Origin: Chloroflexota bacterium | GTDB lineage: Bacteria; Chloroflexota; Dehalococcoidia; UBA2247; RBG-13-53-26 | NCBI GenBank assembly: GCA_016876035.1 | Contig: VGOE01000004.1 | Span: 1 to 58,895, forward strand | Length of the DNA: 58,895 nt | Reading direction: 5' to 3' | In this document: one piece after another, positions 28,604-37,829 of the stretch | Position numbering within the stretch: position 1 is the first letter of the stretch | Layout of the letters: the number at the start of each line of letters is the position of its first letter | Program-made: the position numbers and the translations under genes | Notes under the pieces: model-generated | What the model was told of the DNA's origin: nothing | What the model saw: the letters and a program-made list of their open reading frames with translations, nothing else | Databases searched by the model: none

Positions 28604-29482
28604 TCAGAGCGCTCTAAGGTACTCAGGTGTAAGAGTGCGGTGATCCTTTGTTCCTATGACCTTGTCCAGGAATCTCAGTGCCTCGTCCTTTTGCTGCGGC
28701 AGCCTCAGCCTGAGAGGTAGATAGTTAGAGGCGTGGTTTGAGGTGAAGAAGCAATTGGTGAATTTGGAGTGGGCGATTATCTGCCTCAACTCATCGAGGC
28801 ATTGGAAGGGAGAGGCAAGAATGAATTGACCTCGCTGCCACTCGCTGTAGAGGGGAGCACCAGGCTCAAGCATGAGGGTAAGAGCACCGCAGAAGTCAGG
28901 ATCAATCTCAGTAAGAACCTTCGCTGTCTCAAGGGCATGTTGGCGGCCTTCCTGTGAACCGGCTAAGCCCAGTATAATCGTCACCGATAGTGCGATGCCA
29001 GCCACTCTTGCCCTTCTTCCCGCTTCCACCATCTGGCTAGCGGTCACTCCTTTTTCAATCCGTCTCAGCAGTTCTTCATCCCCAGTCTCCACGCCGAGGT
29101 ATATGGTCCCCAGTTTGAGTTCCTTCAAAGTCTTAAGGTCGTCCACGCTCTTGCTGAGAATATTCTGAGGGCTGGCATAGGTTCCTACTCGCTCTATGTT
29201 GGGGAACCTCTTGTTCAGATAGGCCATGATCTCGACCAGCATTCCCTGTCGGCACGCCAGTGCGTCACCGTTTTCCAGAAAGACCCGGCGCACACTCCAA
29301 CCGAAATTGGAGGCTATACTATCTATATCTCCCTTTATGTCCTCTGCGCTTCTTATCTTGAACCTTATTCCTTTGTAGGTATTGCAGAAGGTGCATCGGT
29401 TGTGTGAACAACCCAGGGTCACTGGCAATAATAAGCTCTGCGCTTCACTGGGCGGGCGGATAATCACCATTGGCTCGTGCAT
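28604..29482 (-). CDS. Radical SAM protein (Elp3/MiaB-like fold, function unknown)
   Basis: A 292-residue radical SAM protein. The cluster motif is CSHNRCTFC near residue 25, with four rather than three residues between the first two Cys, a form seen in a COG1032-related group. After it come VFLENGDALA, the SAM-contacting GTIYLGVETGDEELLRRI and IILGLAGS. The C-terminus is short and has no extra domain. The reaction is unknown. It stands alone, with its back to the ABC transporter gene. Confidence 0.87.
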   Translation of the reverse strand: MHEPMVIIRPPSEAQSLLLPVTLGCSHNRCTFCNTYKGIRFKIRSAEDIKGDIDSIASNFGWSVRRVFLENGDALACRQGMLVEIMAYLNKRFPNIERVGTYASPQNILSKSVDDLKTLKELKLGTIYLGVETGDEELLRRIEKGVTASQMVEAGRRARVAGIALSVTIILGLAGSQEGRQHALETAKVLTEIDPDFCGALTLMLEPGAPLYSEWQRGQFILASPFQCLDELRQIIAHSKFTNCFFTSNHASNYLPLRLRLPQQKDEALRFLDKVIGTKDHRTLTPEYLRAL

Positions 29483-29586
29483 TGCAGCATCAATTATACC
29501 ATCATTGTCTGTAGCTGCCAGTTCAGGAACACAGTAGCTAACCTTCCGAGAAACCGTGCCGCCAACCGTGCTAGAATAGATTATCC

Positions 29587-30507
29587 ATGCCTACCGCATC
29601 TATCATAAGGATCAGGAATGTCGTCAAGACCTTTGGGCCGATTACCGCCGTTGCTGGAGTGGACCTGGACGTGGCCCAAGGTGAGTGCTTCGGGTTGCTG
29701 GGGCCCAACGGCGCTGGCAAGACCTCCCTGGTGCGCATGATTATTGCTGCTTCCCCTCTCACCCAGGGCAGCATCTGGGTAGACGGCCACGGCGTTAGCA
29801 AAGACGCCAGACGGATTAAGGCCAGCCTGGGTGTGGTGCCGCAGGAGGATAACCTTGATCCCGATCTGACCGTGCTGGAGAACCTGATCACCTTCGCCCG
29901 TTATTTCGACATACCCAGGGCAGAGGCCAGGGCACGGGCGTTGGACAACCTCCGACTCTTCGAACTTCACGAGAGACAGAAGGCCAAAATCGATGAGCTA
30001 TCGGGAGGCATGAAGCGACGTCTGCTCATCGCCAGAGCTATCATCAACCGGCCCAAGCTTCTCATTTTGGATGAGCCTACCGTCGGCCTTGACCCTCAAA
30101 CCAAGCACCTGGTGTGGCAGAAGCTCCGGTCTTTCCGAGAGCAGGGGATGACGCTTTTGCTAACTACTCAGAACATGGATGAAGCCTGGCGTCTTTCCGA
30201 CCGCCTGGCCATTATGAACGAGGGTAAGATTATTGCCCTGGGCTCCCCGCGGGACCTTGTCAGCCAGTATGGGGGCAATCTGGTCCTGGAGGCCCAGCCG
30301 CCACTGGAGGAGAAGAACAGAGTCCTCAGCCGGTTGAAGGAGCACGGCTTTCAATGGGAAGAGATAGAAGACAGGCTGTACATCTTCCAGGGCGATGGCC
30401 AGATGCTGGAGGAGGAGTTGAAACAGGAACTGGTCATCGTGAACCAGCACGTCCCTACCCTGGAGGACGTTTTTCTGAGGTTAACGGGGAGGTCAATACG
30501 GGAATGA
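29587..30507 (+). CDS. ABC transporter ATP-binding protein (DrrA/NodI-like)
   Basis: A 306-residue ABC ATPase: Walker A GPNGAGKTS (about 38-46), Q-loop VVPQEDNLD, signature LSGGMKRRL, Walker B LLILDEPTVGLDPQT and switch His region LLLTTQNMDEAWRLSDR. The C-terminal extension of about 80 residues is like that of DrrA-type exporters that pump drugs or lipids. Such proteins need a membrane partner, normally the next gene; here only a 15-codon start of a reading frame follows. The TGA overlaps an ATG (ATGA at 30504-30507), the usual coupling to a permease gene. Confidence 0.93.
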   Translation: MPTASIIRIRNVVKTFGPITAVAGVDLDVAQGECFGLLGPNGAGKTSLVRMIIAASPLTQGSIWVDGHGVSKDARRIKASLGVVPQEDNLDPDLTVLENLITFARYFDIPRAEARARALDNLRLFELHERQKAKIDELSGGMKRRLLIARAIINRPKLLILDEPTVGLDPQTKHLVWQKLRSFREQGMTLLLTTQNMDEAWRLSDRLAIMNEGKIIALGSPRDLVSQYGGNLVLEAQPPLEEKNRVLSRLKEHGFQWEEIEDRLYIFQGDGQMLEEELKQELVIVNQHVPTLEDVFLRLTGRSIRE

Positions 30508-30551
30508 GAGGCCGCATGACTCAACTGCGCGCAGCTTCTTCCTGTCGTTAA
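30504..30551 (+). pseudogene. Possible remnant of the ABC permease gene start
   Basis: ATG 30504, overlapping the ATPase stop codon and preceded by GGGGAGG, opens MRGRMTQLRAAS and stops after 15 codons. The basic N-terminus looks like the cytoplasmic start of an ABC-2 permease, but no hydrophobic reading frame follows in the 200 bases up to the next gene. It is read as the scar of a deletion; chance is possible. Confidence 0.35.
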
Positions 30552-30757
30552 CGGCAAAGAATAACAGAGTTTCTTCTCCGCCTCAGGTGGATCAGAATGA
30601 CAAGCTTCTGTTAGCAGTGAGCCGTTTCCTGGAAAACAACCCCATCTGAGCCACTTGACTGGCTCCCGGTCACAGGGGCTCCGATGCCTGCGGGCAGAAA
30701 GCCGCCCAGGTGACAGAGTCTCCCGACCAAGAGGGGCTTCGAACCGAGGGGCGTTTC

Positions 30758-31177
30758 CTAAGCCTCCGCTTCGCGGAGATATTTGCAGAGCCCGACCATG
30801 ATCTTGTACGACAGGCCTGGCACCGTCTCAAGCAACTGTTTGAATGACCTGGCATGCACCACCAACAGTCTCACGTCGGTGTCAGCAATAACTGTGGCCA
30901 TGCGCGGCCGTTGATCAATTAGAGATATTTCCCCGAAGAAGTCATTTGCCGAAAGACGGTTGATGACTTTCCCTTCCTTTTCAACCCTTGCCTGCCCTTC
31001 GATGATGAAGATGAATTCCTGTCCCTTGCTGCCCTGTTGAGCCAGCACAGTCCCCTGCTTCTTCCGCACCTCATCGGCATATCTGGCAACCTCATCCAAA
31101 TTTCGTTTGCTGAGGCCTTTGAACAGAGGCACACTTCTAAGAAGATCGCTCTTATACGAACGCCCAAGTAATCTCAT
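30758..31177 (-). CDS. Cyclic nucleotide-binding domain protein
   Basis: A 139-residue protein consisting of one cNMP-binding beta-barrel. The phosphate-binding cassette reads FGEISLIDQRPRMATV, with the Glu and Arg that hold ribose and phosphate in cAMP/cGMP receptors. No DNA-binding or enzyme domain follows, so it must act through a partner. ATG 31177 is chosen for its AAGGAGG four bases upstream; the open frame extends further but has no such site. It lies 84 bases after a membrane adenylate cyclase gene on the same strand, suggesting that the two make and read the same signal. Confidence 0.87.
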   Translation of the reverse strand: MRLLGRSYKSDLLRSVPLFKGLSKRNLDEVARYADEVRKKQGTVLAQQGSKGQEFIFIIEGQARVEKEGKVINRLSANDFFGEISLIDQRPRMATVIADTDVRLLVVHARSFKQLLETVPGLSYKIMVGLCKYLREAEA

Positions 31178-31261
31178 AATCCCTCCTTGTTCCGTTTGCC
31201 AACAATATATGATTCCACACATGCCTTGTCAACATTCGGGAGTCAGTCCAGCGCTGCACGC

Positions 31262-32527
31262 TTACCTGAGGGATGTGACCTCGTAAACGGTAAAGGCCAC
31301 TTCTTTACCTTTGAAGTGCTGGGGCCCGAGTTCGCTTACTGTCACCCTGTCCTTTACCTTCTCGAAGGTTTGTCCACCTATCCAAACTCGCCCTCCAGGC
31401 GCCGCGCCACAAATGCGAGACGCCAGGTTAACCGCATCTCCTATCACGGTGTATTCCGCTCTCTGCTTGGAGCCGACACTCCCCGCAATTGCTTCCCCGG
31501 TGTTGATGCCTATCCCAAATTGCGTGGCAGGGAAGTCAACCAGCTTCTGGTTGATCTCCTGTATCGCTTTTTGGCTCTCGATGGCTGTTTTGACCGCCAG
31601 GAAGGCATGGTCAGGTTGACTCTGGGGAGCGTTCCAGACTGCCATTATGTTATCGCCGGCGAACTTATTGACCATTCCCTCGTTGGCATTGATACGCTCG
31701 ATGATAGCAGAGAAGTATGTATTCAGCGCATCAACAAGTCTGTCAGGCTTGACCTTATCGCAGAGCTGGGTGAAACCTCGCGCATCAGCGAAAAGCACTG
31801 TTACCTCACGGTTCGCCCCGCCCAGAGCCAGTTCGTCTCTATCTGCCAGTTCAATGATCGCCTTAGCAGCCTGCGGCGAAACATATTTCCCGAATAGGCT
31901 GGTCACCCTTGCTTTCTCAGCCGCTGTCCTTCTCTCGATTATCAGATTGCGTATTATCCAGGCGAAGATGGCCATGCCCATGGCATTGGCGGCAATCATA
32001 GGCAGGCTAACATCTTTGACAAGTTCCCAGGCTCTGTCATAGGGTCGAGCTATCAGCAGCGTTAGACCCATGTGAAAGGATTCCATGGCGGCGGCGAACA
32101 GGGTTGCCTGCCAAACGGCGGGGAACTCTCCTTTCCTCAGCTTGTATATCACCCCGCCCATTAAGCCGGCGATAACGGTAGCCAGAGAGCAGGGAACGTC
32201 AACAAAACCACCGAGGAAGTAACGGTGTATGCCACCGATTACTCCCGCCCCCAGCCCAATTACCGGCCCCCCTACAAGTCCACCGACCATAGGGCCGAGG
32301 TCTCTAATATTGGCTATAGCGCCTGAGGGCAGTTTTATCCCACCGTAGGTGCCGAATATCGACATGGCCCCGAAGACCAGGATAAGGACAACTTGATTCT
32401 GGAAGCTGAATTGCTTGTCCAATATCTCGGTGAAAAACCTGGTGCGGCTCAGAACGTAGGCAAAGACAATTACTACACAGGCTGTTCCAATCAGGTCTAT
32501 CAATATATCGGCAACAGATACTTCCAT
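31262..32527 (-). CDS. Membrane-bound class III adenylate cyclase with LytS-like 5TM domain
   Basis: A 421-residue protein. Residues about 1-195 form a multi-span membrane domain of the 5TMR-LYT type (NIRDLGPMVGGLVGGPVIGLGAGVIGG..RYFLGG), followed by a short linker and a class III nucleotide cyclase domain (about 225-410). The two metal-binding Asp lie in VLFADARGFTQ and KFAGDNIMAVW. Lys in NKFAGD and Asp in YTVIGDAVNLASR are the adenine-selecting residues, so the product should be cAMP. It probably senses a membrane or external signal. The next gene encodes a cNMP-binding protein. Confidence 0.9.
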   Translation of the reverse strand: MEVSVADILIDLIGTACVVIVFAYVLSRTRFFTEILDKQFSFQNQVVLILVFGAMSIFGTYGGIKLPSGAIANIRDLGPMVGGLVGGPVIGLGAGVIGGIHRYFLGGFVDVPCSLATVIAGLMGGVIYKLRKGEFPAVWQATLFAAAMESFHMGLTLLIARPYDRAWELVKDVSLPMIAANAMGMAIFAWIIRNLIIERRTAAEKARVTSLFGKYVSPQAAKAIIELADRDELALGGANREVTVLFADARGFTQLCDKVKPDRLVDALNTYFSAIIERINANEGMVNKFAGDNIMAVWNAPQSQPDHAFLAVKTAIESQKAIQEINQKLVDFPATQFGIGINTGEAIAGSVGSKQRAEYTVIGDAVNLASRICGAAPGGRVWIGGQTFEKVKDRVTVSELGPQHFKGKEVAFTVYEVTSLR

Positions 32528-32771
32528 CTATAAGTACCACGGACCGGCGTTAAGTGTGCTTATCCACTCACACTCTCTCCACAGGGGAACCTTCTCATGC
32601 TTGATCAGTATGGCCTTGAGGGCATCCTGCTTGTTTGTAACATCATGGGCAGGAACTGATAAGGTACCGCAGTAGCAAATTAGCTTCCTCCCTATTCTAG
32701 AGGCGCAACAACCTTATGGCAAACCATCAGCGGGCCGGGCAAAGGTCAGCGGCTGAGCTATTGTCAAGGTA

Positions 32772-32780
32772 TGATATAAT
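32772..32780 (+). promoter_or_regulatory. Extended -10 promoter element for the Usp gene
   Basis: TGATATAAT at 32772-32780 matches the extended -10 consensus TGnTATAAT. No good -35 lies at the usual distance. It is 63 bases before the chosen start, and the same nine bases occur before nnr at 41056-41064. Confidence 0.5.
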
Positions 32781-32843
32781 GGCTGTAAGCCGATGTTGCA
32801 CAACGATCGACACGAAACTGTGTCGTCGGTGAAAGGAGGCGAA

Positions 32844-33311
32844 GTGTACAAGAATATCCTGGTCCCGTTAGACGGTAAGAACCTGGCAGAGGTGGCCCTT
32901 CCCTATGCGATGGAGCTTGCTAAACGCTGTGGCTCAGAGGATATCACTCTAATCGCAGCCATAAAGAGCACCAAGGGCTACAAGCGCGTGACCGGTTACC
33001 CACTGGGGGAAAGGCCAGTAAGCCAGCCCGTGGGCAAGAAGGAAATGAACCTTCAGAATTATCTCGCTGGAGTCGCCCAAAAGCTGCAGGATGAAGGGAT
33101 CAAGGCACAGACGAAAATCGTTCTCGGTAAACCCGCGCAGGCCATTATATTCTACGCTGAACACAACCCTTGTGACCTTATCATTATGGCAACCCGTGGA
33201 CGGGCTGGCCTCAGTAGGTGGATTCGCGGCAGTGTTGCCGCCAGTGTCATCAGGGGCAGTGTTATGCCGGTCCTCATGGTGAAAAGCCCGGGCACTCCAC
33301 CTGGCGCATAG
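32844..33311 (+). CDS. Universal stress protein UspA family
   Basis: A 155-residue single-domain UspA protein. It begins YKNILVPLDGKNLAEVALPYAMELA and has the C-terminal ATP-binding pattern ATRGRAGLSRWIRGSVAASVIRGSVMPVLMV (G-2x-G-9x-G-S type), so it probably binds ATP. The start is GTG 32844, four bases after AAAGGAGG; an ATG at 32793 would add 17 residues unlike the family. The role is stress survival in a general sense; no operon partner is present. Confidence 0.92.
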   Translation: MYKNILVPLDGKNLAEVALPYAMELAKRCGSEDITLIAAIKSTKGYKRVTGYPLGERPVSQPVGKKEMNLQNYLAGVAQKLQDEGIKAQTKIVLGKPAQAIIFYAEHNPCDLIIMATRGRAGLSRWIRGSVAASVIRGSVMPVLMVKSPGTPPGA

Positions 33312-33491
33312 GACAGGGCTGTGCTCCTGTCAGCTTTTCCCGCATGTTGCCCGTTTGCGGTGGTTTCTGGCGAAGGTCGTTTTGTAGGTGACGCGCTGAG
33401 CTTGGCTGAGGGGATCTAAGGAGCGAAGTCTTGAGGTGCAGCAGGCACCGTTTTCACGCTCTTAGAGGCTATATGCAGAGGACCAGTCAGT

Positions 33492-34784
33492 TCAAGGAGC
33501 ACTCGGCGAATCCTTTTCCTTAGTTATCAAAATCCGTTCAATCTTCTTGTCCCGCATTTCAAGAATAGCCAACTTCAAATCCTTGTACTTCAGATGTTCC
33601 CCCTGCCTCGGAATACGACCCAGACGGCTGAGAATGAAGCCAGCTATGGTCTCATAGTCACCATGAGGCAACCCCAGACTCAATTCCTCATTTGCCTCCT
33701 CTATCCTGAGACTGCCGTCCACCTCGAAAGTATTGGCATCAATAGTCACGAAGTCCTTGTCCGTACCGGCAGCCTCCTCAGCAATGCTGCCCATTATCTC
33801 TGCAATCAGGTGTTCTAGGGTAGCTATGCCCGCTACACCACCAAATTCATCGACAACCACCACTATGTGGTAGTTGTTATCTCTCATCTCAGTCAGAAGT
33901 TCGCCCAGAAGCTTGGTCTCAGGCACAAAGTGGACTGGTCGGACCAATACGTCAATAGGGCTATCCATGTCCAACGGATTATTGGCCTGAGCCATAAGCA
34001 CATCTTTGATGGATAGAATCCCCACTACGTTGTCTGTAGTTCCTTGGTAGACGGGGAAGCGTAAGTAGGGGGACTGGCGATAAATATCAAGAAACGCAGC
34101 GAAGCTGCTTCCTTGCTCCAGCCATGCAACTTCGGTTCGCGGCTGCATCACCTCCCTGACAGGTCGGTCAGCAAACTCGAAAGCTTTGTGTAAAATCTCG
34201 GCTTCGTGCTCATCCAGCACCCCTTCGGCCTGCCCAACGGTAATAGCCGTACGGAACTCCTCGGGGCTAATCGTTGGCCTTGGTTCGCCAAATTCACCAG
34301 TCAGCTTAGTAAACCTTACGCCAATACGGTTTAGCACATAGACGAAGGGATAAAAGATCGTTGAAATAATCTGCATGGGCGTGGCGTAGAGTAAGGCTAT
34401 TTTCTCCCCGTAGCGAACGCCCAGGCTCTTGGGGATGAATTCTGCGAAAACCAGGGTCACTACCGTAATGATAATGATGGCTACGGCTGCCCCCAGGTCC
34501 TGCCCCCACAGTGATATAGCCATTGCCGTGCCTAAAGCAGCCACCGCCGTCTCGAAGAGGTTGATCCCCAGAAGGACGGCAGCTAGAAACTTCTCTGGAT
34601 GCTCCACGATCTCGGCCACGATTCTGGCCTTGGGGTGATTGGTATGTACCAGATGCTGGAGCCGAAGCTTTTGCATGCCGATAAAAGCCGTCTCTGCACT
34701 GCAGAAGAAGGCTGCAATGCCAAGGCAAATTAGAAACAGTATTGGATATAAACCGTTAATATCTTCCATGCGGAACCCATCCAA
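33492..34784 (-). CDS. CNNM/CorC-HlyC family membrane transporter
   Basis: A 430-residue protein with the CNNM layout: an N-terminal DUF21 membrane domain with about four helices (ILFLICLGIAAFFCSAETAFIGM, FLAAVLLGINLFETAVAALG, AAVAIIIITVVTLVFAEFIPKSLG), then a CBS pair (PRTEVAWLEQGSSF.., VGILSIKDVLMA, IVVVVDEFGGVAGIATLEHLIAEIMG) and a C-terminal CorC_HlyC domain. Such proteins handle Mg2+ or other divalent ions; older annotations call them hemolysins. It is monocistronic. Confidence 0.92.
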   Translation of the reverse strand: MDGFRMEDINGLYPILFLICLGIAAFFCSAETAFIGMQKLRLQHLVHTNHPKARIVAEIVEHPEKFLAAVLLGINLFETAVAALGTAMAISLWGQDLGAAVAIIIITVVTLVFAEFIPKSLGVRYGEKIALLYATPMQIISTIFYPFVYVLNRIGVRFTKLTGEFGEPRPTISPEEFRTAITVGQAEGVLDEHEAEILHKAFEFADRPVREVMQPRTEVAWLEQGSSFAAFLDIYRQSPYLRFPVYQGTTDNVVGILSIKDVLMAQANNPLDMDSPIDVLVRPVHFVPETKLLGELLTEMRDNNYHIVVVVDEFGGVAGIATLEHLIAEIMGSIAEEAAGTDKDFVTIDANTFEVDGSLRIEEANEELSLGLPHGDYETIAGFILSRLGRIPRQGEHLKYKDLKLAILEMRDKKIERILITKEKDSPSAP

Positions 34785-35150
34785 TCACCTGACTGGGCTC
34801 TCCAATATGATTGTAGTATCAGCTCTTTGTGGCGTCAAAAAGCTTGACAAAATCAACCCTGACAACTTGTCGCCGCCTGCATAGGCGCCTCGGTCGCCGG
34901 CAAATATGCAGCCATCAAAGTGGTAACTTTTGGGGAACGAGTAGGAGCACTTCGCGCGCTCACTCCTGGCTGCACACGAGAGCGGATTTGTTAATATCTT
35001 CTTGCCACATGCCTTGCCAGAGCAAGACCGCGATTCTCCTTCCAGCTAGGATGATAATGCATGCCTCTCTTGGGAATGGCTCAGGATACAGAGAGAAGTT
35101 TAGTCCCCACGCTAGGACATCAAGATATGCAGTTTGGCTTTGCCCCTGTC
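34785..35150. other. Intergenic region, nothing recognised
   Basis: Open frames here are short and unlike proteins. One small hairpin, CGCCT-GCAT-AGGCG (34874-34887), is seen. Confidence 0.4.
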
Positions 35151-35867
35151 TTATTGACCATGCCTTGACGGCCAAGGATATGCCATGTCGGGCCTGAATT
35201 GCTGGACGTATTCTCTGACGAGTTCAAGCAACATGGTTTCCATCTCCTGCAGAGAAGTCACTGGAGGCCCATCCGGGGCATCAATACCAGCAGAACGAAA
35301 ACGTTTCCACTCTTCGGGGTCTCGCGGCTTGAACCTCCACGAGAGTAGGTCTAAGGTCAGTTCGGGGTGCAGTAAGCCGAAGCCGATGCCCTCGCTCAGC
35401 GTCACCTCAACCTGTGTCCATAGCCTATCGTTATCGAGGCTGACCTTACTTTGGGCGGCGTGCCTTATCCGTTCCATATCATCTATCGATCCCACGCTGC
35501 CATGGGGAAAGACCGAGCCGACTCTCTCATATTCCGTCGCAAGCACCATGAAGAACAGAGAATCAGGATTATCACCGTAAATGAGGCGGTACCGCCTTAA
35601 GCGCTCGTCAGCCATCTTTTCCCAGAAGCGCACGGACTCTTCCTCGTTCCCCGGTTTGGCCTCGAGCAGCCGAGCGAGACTCGGCACATCGTCTTTGAAC
35701 ATCCTTCCCAGCAAGGCGCAAGACTCGTAGAGAACCGCTAATATGGCTATGTAATGCCCAGCCTGGACGTACTGCCCTCCGTACAACCGCTTATAAGCGA
35801 CGGACTGGATCGGACCAGTCGCCATGTAAACCTGTAGCGAGTGAACCGTCTCGGACTTAGCCCTCAT
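35151..35867 (-). CDS. Protein of unknown function, 238 residues
   Basis: The frame starts at ATG 35867 with GTGAGG four bases before it. The predicted product is soluble and mixed alpha/beta, without signal peptide, membrane segment or known motif. It has an N-terminal stretch that looks helical (HYIAILAVLYESCALLGRM), several Trp residues in the C-terminal half (RLWTQVE, LLSWRF, EEWKRFR), and a coiled helix near the end. Codon use resembles its neighbours, which supports a real gene. It has no operon partner. Confidence 0.6.
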   Translation of the reverse strand: MRAKSETVHSLQVYMATGPIQSVAYKRLYGGQYVQAGHYIAILAVLYESCALLGRMFKDDVPSLARLLEAKPGNEEESVRFWEKMADERLRRYRLIYGDNPDSLFFMVLATEYERVGSVFPHGSVGSIDDMERIRHAAQSKVSLDNDRLWTQVEVTLSEGIGFGLLHPELTLDLLSWRFKPRDPEEWKRFRSAGIDAPDGPPVTSLQEMETMLLELVREYVQQFRPDMAYPWPSRHGQ

Positions 35868-36330
35868 CAGTCCTCACTTTGGGAGATCCAAAGCCAAGCT
35901 GAAATAAAGGACGATCAGCGTGAGAACCAATGGTAACCATATTAACCGGGATTTCCCATATCAACCCTTACTATGTGATCTCCGTACCCTTTGTTTTTGC
36001 TAACGATGATATGATTCTTGTGGCAGGCTGTCAAGCCCACGCTGTGCCCCAAAAGGGTCTGAGGAATAATAGACTAGGAGGGTATGAAGGGCAGACCGAA
36101 GTTCTTCAAGGCCTTGGTGTGGTGAGAGGCCTTCACGAAGTCCAATACGTCTTCCACACTAACGAGGCCGACCACCGACGTTGCTCCAGTCTTCAGTAAA
36201 TAGGCCCAAACCAGGGCGAGCCTATCTGTAGGCATCCGAACTTCCCGTCGGGCCACCAGCAATACAATGGCTGACATGCAGAGTCGTGAAGCAGGCCAGC
36301 TTGGCTTTTCAGCCTAAGCAGAAGGTAGTT
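35868..36330. other. Intergenic region with a CBS-like remnant
   Basis: Apart from the small frame at 36074-36277 on the minus strand, no gene-like sequence or clear regulatory signal is seen between the unknown gene and trkH. Confidence 0.4.
36074..36277 (-). pseudogene. Possible CBS-domain fragment
   Basis: A 67-residue frame whose centre, SVVGLVSVEDVLDFVK, matches the second half of a CBS domain. The first half of the fold is missing or shortened and no other domain is present. It lies 53 bases past the trkH stop on the same strand, where a K+ channel regulatory subunit gene is often found, so it may be what is left of a regulator. It could also be a chance frame. Confidence 0.3.
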
Positions 36331-37749
36331 CTACCCCACCCTCACCTCGCACTCGGGGCATTCTTCTTCCTCCACCTCCCGGCTTTCCGCAAAGGCCAGA
36401 GCTACTGTGAGGGGGCCAAGCCGGCCTACAAACATGGTCAAAATCAGAAGGAATTGGCCCGCTGCTGAAAGGGACGACGTTATGCCCGTGGTGAAGCCCA
36501 CCGTGCCAAAGGCCGAAACCGTCTCAAAAGAGAGGTCGCGAAAAGATATGCCATCGTCTGTGGCACTCAAGGCGAGAGCTATTACCAGGACCAGAGCCAG
36601 GGCAAAGAAGACCACTGCCACCGCCTTGTGAATCTGGGTTTCTGGGATGCGCTGACGGAATACGTCCACGTGGCGTCGCCCCCGGATATAGGACACGGCA
36701 GTGAGCCAAAGGACAGAGAACGTCGTCACCTTAATGCCCCCTGCGGTAGAGCCTGATACCCCGCCAATGAACATCAGGATCATAATGATAAACAAGGTTT
36801 GCAGCCCTAAAGCTCCCATGTTCAGAGACGAAAATCCTGCCGTGCGAGCTGTTATCGAGCTGAAGAAGGAGTTCATGAGTTTGCCTGGCACACCTAGAGT
36901 GCCAAGAGTCTCGGGATTGTCGTATTCCATCCCAAAGACAAGCAGAGTTCCGATTACAACCAGTGTCAAAACTGCAACCAGAGCCAGTTTGGCGTCCACA
37001 CCGAGCTGCCTCCCCCTCATTAGACTCACCAGCGCGATGATAACCGGGGCACTAAGAGCTCCCACGAAGGACAATAGGCCCACTACGGAAAGTACCTGGG
37101 CATTGCTGGCAAAATTGGCCAGGCTGGTTCCATTCCCCACGGTATCGAAGCCGGCATTATTGAAGGACGAGATAGCATGAAAGGTGGCAGCCCACCAGGG
37201 ATGACCTGATATGTCTTCTCCCTTCAAGAGGAAGGCTAGCAAGAGTATCCCCACCACTTCCATCACGACGGTGATGCCCAGCGTCCAGTAGATGAGCCGA
37301 GCGAACTCGCGCATGTTGTGTGTCCCCAGAGCATCGGCAACGCGGAAATCGCGGAACAGGACGCGGCGCCCGGCCAGCAGCAGCAGGAAAGAGGTAAGAG
37401 TCATGAAGCCAAACCCGCCTAACTGGATGAGGATTAGAATAACCGTCTGGCCAAAACCGCTCCAGTAGGTGCCGGTCTCAACCGTCACTAGGCCGGTAAC
37501 GGTGACTGCCGAGGTAGCGGTGAATAGGGCGGTGCGGGGGTTAATCCATTCTCCCGCGGCACTAGCTTGGGGCAGCATAAGGAGTACGAAGCCAACCAGG
37601 ATCAGCACGGCAAAGCCCAGAATGACAGCAACAAAGATGTTTGTTCCATGTGGGGTCACAAATGCGACAGTTCGCCTGATGATCTCGTCAGAACGCGATA
37701 ACCGCGGCTGGTCGGTGTCGCTCGCTGCCCAGAAGGACTTGTTGTTCAC
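36331..37749 (-). CDS. Potassium uptake channel subunit TrkH/KtrB
   Basis: A 472-residue membrane protein of the Trk/Ktr/HKT superfamily, forming the K+ path in the inner membrane. All four pore loops with their filter glycines are visible: SAVTVTGLVTV, SSFNNAGFDTVG, TARTAGFSSLNMG and FGTVGFTTGIT. The N-terminal hydrophilic piece and length fit KtrB or TrkH equally. The start is GTG 37749 after AGGTAGGAT. The usual RCK partner (KtrA/TrkA) is not next to it. A cation/proton antiporter gene precedes it on the same strand, which suggests joint control of K+, Na+ and pH balance. Confidence 0.92.
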   Translation of the reverse strand: MNNKSFWAASDTDQPRLSRSDEIIRRTVAFVTPHGTNIFVAVILGFAVLILVGFVLLMLPQASAAGEWINPRTALFTATSAVTVTGLVTVETGTYWSGFGQTVILILIQLGGFGFMTLTSFLLLLAGRRVLFRDFRVADALGTHNMREFARLIYWTLGITVVMEVVGILLLAFLLKGEDISGHPWWAATFHAISSFNNAGFDTVGNGTSLANFASNAQVLSVVGLLSFVGALSAPVIIALVSLMRGRQLGVDAKLALVAVLTLVVIGTLLVFGMEYDNPETLGTLGVPGKLMNSFFSSITARTAGFSSLNMGALGLQTLFIIMILMFIGGVSGSTAGGIKVTTFSVLWLTAVSYIRGRRHVDVFRQRIPETQIHKAVAVVFFALALVLVIALALSATDDGISFRDLSFETVSAFGTVGFTTGITSSLSAAGQFLLILTMFVGRLGPLTVALAFAESREVEEEECPECEVRVG

Positions 37750-37829
37750 TATCCTACCTGAGAATTACCACTTCAATTGTTGGCAGGGCTAATCTCGGAC
37801 TCCGCTTCACTAAGTTGCTGAAGCATTTG

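Noticed and set aside
34829-35197. Frames in the spacer after the CorC gene
   Set aside because: They lack ribosome sites and domains, and overlap the 3' end of the unknown gene at 35151.
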